64,000 nucleotides of DNA from Chondrus crispus (taxonomy: Eukaryota > Rhodophyta > Florideophyceae > Gigartinales > Gigartinaceae), in NCBI RefSeq assembly GCF_000350225.1, contig NW_005178572.1:326350-390349 (forward strand). The letters run 5' to 3'. How positions within the stretch are numbered: the stretch's first letter is position 1; each line of letters opens with the position of its first letter. Positions 61,934-64,000 of the stretch are shown piece by piece. The translations under genes and the position numbers were made by a program. The notes below the pieces were generated by a model. That model saw only the letters and a program-made list of their open reading frames with translations, made no database searches and was not told where the DNA came from.

Positions 61934-63873
61934 TGGTCCGCAAACCGGACCCTTCAGTGCTATGGCGAAACCCACACCGCCAAGCACGTTTCTGGGCCGA
62001 AGGGCTCAGGGCTCCGGACTTCCTAGTCCGAGCCATCAAGTTCGGGGTGTACGAAAAGCCGGTCAACTCAGCCAAATTGGCCACACGCTTTGTACTCCCC
62101 GAGATCCCCGTGGAACCTCTAGATTTGGACTGGCTACGCAACGAGCTCACCGATGCCACGCGCCGCCGCATCTACGAGGAAATCTCCCCGGTGGAGGCTC
62201 ACCGACTCAACAAGCAAGGATTCCCTATCTCCAACGCCTTCATCGTGTGCACGGAAAAGCGACGATTGGTCGTCAACCTCAAGCGACAGTCAGATCTCTT
62301 TCGGTCTGTTCCCGTCAAAATGGAAACACTGGAATCCTTCGCTCTGGAAATCAAGCCGAACGACCACCTGCTCTCGTTCGACATAGAAAAGGGGTACCAT
62401 CATTTCAGGCTACATCCGGCTATCCGCAACTGGTTCCTCTTCAGGATCGATGGACGTTACTTTCGCTGTATCGCCCTACCTTTTGGATGGAAGCTATCTC
62501 CGTTCTACTTCGTCAAGTTCATGCGACCTTTCGTCGAGTACATCAGGGACCGGCTCAATCTTCGCATCCACCCGTACATGGACGATTTTCTGGTAGCTGT
62601 TCAAGGTCACTCCGAACTCCGAAGAGCCCAACGGCTCCTGGACCAACTGCTGCAGAAAACCGGTCTTGGCAGAAAGCCAGGCAAAGGCTGCTGGGACGGG
62701 TCGCAACGATTGGACCACCTCGGTTTTGTGATAGACACCAAGGCTCAAGTGTTCGGGATCACGGACAAACGGATTCAGAAGATTCAGGCTATCGCTCGGA
62801 AACTGCTACAACAAGCCCGACAGAACCGTCGGTTGGTGGAAACATCGTTGTTACGCCACTTCCTCGGGGTAGCCATCTCATGCTCTCTGGCCATGCCTCT
62901 CGCCCGCTTCTACACCCGGTCTCTGTACGACTCACTACGGGGACCAACGAGGCGGCGCGTGAAGCTCAAGCACGCAGCCATCCGGGATCTGATACATTGG
63001 AAAGAACTGGTCAAATCACCGTCCACGCGCCCTCTCCATCACCAAACGGCTTCAATGGCAATGCACTCCGATGCATCAACCTCAATTGGGATGGGAGGGA
63101 CTTTCCAGCACGACCTCAGGATGGGGGAACCAGGGGTCTGGGAAGCAAAAGGACTCTGGGATCCGCATCTACGGACAAAGCCCATCACCTTTCTGGAACT
63201 CAGGGCAGTAACGGACAATCTGAAAGCATTCGCAGACGACCTTCGCAAGGGGACCCATCTCCGCGTATGGGAGGACAATCAGGCCGTGGTCCACATACTC
63301 AACACGATGACCACGCGCTCACCAGCCCTAATGAAGGAACTGCGGGCGCTACACAGGGTACTGCTCAAGCTGGGAATCTCAATAGAGTCACGATACGTCC
63401 CTTCTGCCGTCAACCGCTTCGCAGATCGGCTCTCTCGCTTGCGTTCACTGGACGACTGGAGGATCAACACCCGTACAATCAGGGCGCTCTTACGCGAGAT
63501 GGATCCAACAATCGACCGGTTCGCGGATCAAGAATCAACGATTTGCCGCCGGTTCAACAGCCGCTACCGCTCACCGGGATCCTCAGGAATCGATGCGCTA
63601 CAGCAACACTGGGGACAAACGATCAACTTCTGGAATCCCCCGCTCAAGCTCATCCCACTCGTCGTGGAAAAGATCATTCAGGAAACGGCACAGGGTCTCC
63701 TGGTCACCCCGTGGTGGCCCGCTCAGTCGTGGTGTCGTCGCCTCAAGGAAATCGGAACGTTCCAGCTGTTTCAGGCGCCAGACGTCTATCTACCCCCATT
63801 GTGGGCTCCACAGCACCTGCCGGCCCCACCGTGGAAAATAGCCATCTGGACAATACGCAGCAGCTTCCGCTAG
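61933..63873 (+). CDS. Reverse transcriptase-RNase H, unit 5 (contains an adapter-derived error)
   Basis: 646 residues, catalytic motifs intact. Residues 391-392 read FQ instead of LG because 63101-63111 has been replaced by cloning-adapter sequence; this should not be read as a natural variant. Confidence 0.88.
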   Translation: MVRKPDPSVLWRNPHRQARFWAEGLRAPDFLVRAIKFGVYEKPVNSAKLATRFVLPEIPVEPLDLDWLRNELTDATRRRIYEEISPVEAHRLNKQGFPISNAFIVCTEKRRLVVNLKRQSDLFRSVPVKMETLESFALEIKPNDHLLSFDIEKGYHHFRLHPAIRNWFLFRIDGRYFRCIALPFGWKLSPFYFVKFMRPFVEYIRDRLNLRIHPYMDDFLVAVQGHSELRRAQRLLDQLLQKTGLGRKPGKGCWDGSQRLDHLGFVIDTKAQVFGITDKRIQKIQAIARKLLQQARQNRRLVETSLLRHFLGVAISCSLAMPLARFYTRSLYDSLRGPTRRRVKLKHAAIRDLIHWKELVKSPSTRPLHHQTASMAMHSDASTSIGMGGTFQHDLRMGEPGVWEAKGLWDPHLRTKPITFLELRAVTDNLKAFADDLRKGTHLRVWEDNQAVVHILNTMTTRSPALMKELRALHRVLLKLGISIESRYVPSAVNRFADRLSRLRSLDDWRINTRTIRALLREMDPTIDRFADQESTICRRFNSRYRSPGSSGIDALQQHWGQTINFWNPPLKLIPLVVEKIIQETAQGLLVTPWWPAQSWCRRLKEIGTFQLFQAPDVYLPPLWAPQHLPAPPWKIAIWTIRSSFR

Positions 63874-63965
63874 CCGCCGCGCTACGGGGCTCAGTTCTAC
63901 GCGCCGCCGGAGTTGGAATCTCAGGCGGAGGAACTACTATCGCTGGTCTGATTCACCGCGCTCGT
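62880..63965 (+). CDS. Tyrosine recombinase, unit 5, 5' part only
   Basis: The frame runs into the vector at 63966, before all catalytic residues. Truncation is technical, not biological. Confidence 0.7.
63101..63111 (+). other. Internal BstXI-adapter remnant
   Basis: CTTTCCAGCAC replaces CACTGGGACAC of units 1-4 with the same length. It equals the first 11 bases of the adapter found at 63966. Confidence 0.88.
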
Positions 63966-64000
63966 CTTTCCAGCACACTGGCGGCCGCTCGAGCATGCAT
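63966..64000. other. Cloning adapter and vector polylinker
   Basis: CTTTCCAGCACA is the BstXI linker used for plasmid libraries. It is followed by a polylinker with NotI (GCGGCCGC), XhoI (CTCGAG), SphI (GCATGC) and NsiI (ATGCAT) sites overlapping in a row, as in pcDNA/pCR-type plasmids. Element sequence ends exactly at 63965. Confidence 0.95.

Larger units (their letters stand above)
34966..63965 (+). repeat. Head-to-tail tandem array of a 5,992-bp tyrosine-recombinase retrotransposon
   Basis: Five direct copies with an exact 5,992-bp period, shown by every homologous landmark (for example RT starts at 37965, 43957, 49949, 55941 and 61933). Units 1-4 are complete; unit 5 stops after 5,032 bp at the cloning adapter. 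Copies differ by scattered substitutions only, so amplification is recent. The left edge is sharp: similarity to the unit starts at 34966. There are no LTRs and no terminal inverted repeats at the unit boundary. The true number of copies cannot be known from this contig. Confidence 0.93.
58934..63965 (+). mobile_element. YR retrotransposon, unit 5 (cut by cloning vector)
   Basis: First 5,032 bp of the unit. Its first 350 bp (about 58970-59300) carry roughly a dozen changes not seen in units 1-4, one of which extends a dyad to AGCACCAAGTCA/TGACTTGGTGCT; the rest is nearly identical to the other units. Confidence 0.88.

Noticed and set aside
63101-63111. Natural amino-acid variant in unit 5 RT
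   Set aside because: The changed bases equal the cloning adapter exactly and keep the same length.
34966-63965. Pararetrovirus or LTR-retrotransposon array
   Set aside because: There is no LTR, integrase, protease or capsid/movement-like protein. A tyrosine recombinase and DIRS-type RNase H are present.

Overview
The window looks like a nuclear contig from a eukaryotic alga, most plausibly a compact-gene red alga of the Chondrus type. This is inferred: almost all genes are single-exon, the three introns I can support are 84-90 bp with GTAAGT/GTATGT donors, TATA boxes sit close to some starts, and the proteins are eukaryotic (DNA polymerase alpha, complex I, OST/ALG14, TRAPP, RINT1). Cloning-vector sequence at the right edge shows the contig came from a plasmid-clone shotgun assembly and ends in the vector.

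Layout. 1-2598: N-terminal two thirds of DNA polymerase alpha (minus strand, running off the left edge), with E2F-like sites upstream. 2.6-4.75 kb: non-coding, with a palindrome array and a foldback. 4754-6424: a protein of 14 Sel1-like repeats. 6.4-13.1 kb: a gene desert in which I see only low-complexity tracts and short palindromes. 13.1-20.7 kb: a dense gene island (KHDC4-like KH protein, cytosolic-type malate dehydrogenase, NDUFA6-like complex I subunit, DAD1, ALG14, DJ-1/PfpI protein, DUF711 protein). 20.7-23 kb: gene-poor. 23.0-33.2 kb: a second island (secreted Cys-rich protein, RINT1/TIP20, NT-C2 coiled-coil protein, TRAPPC2L, GDP-mannose pyrophosphorylase, beta-carbonic anhydrase). 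33.2-34.97 kb: nothing convincing.

34,966 to 63,965 is the most unusual part: a head-to-tail tandem array of a 5,992-bp tyrosine-recombinase (DIRS/PAT-like) retrotransposon, four complete units and a fifth cut by the vector. Each unit carries a gag-like frame, an RT-RNase H ORF that starts in a TAATG overlap, and a tyrosine recombinase in an overlapping frame. Each also carries the same nested 699-bp Harbinger-type non-autonomous element flanked by TAA, and two candidate promoters. The unit boundary falls at a codon boundary seven codons (six residues plus stop) before the end of the recombinase gene and next to a 17-18 bp sequence that also occurs inside the unit. The recombinase gene is therefore completed only by the neighbouring unit or by a circle, which suggests insertion of circular DNA into the element's own attachment-like site.

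Functional themes: three genes of protein N-glycosylation (DAD1, ALG14, GDP-mannose pyrophosphorylase) lie within 15 kb, two of them convergent neighbours. RINT1 and TRAPPC2L are both ER/Golgi tethering factors. Gene pairs are often divergent or convergent with 50-400 bp spacers.
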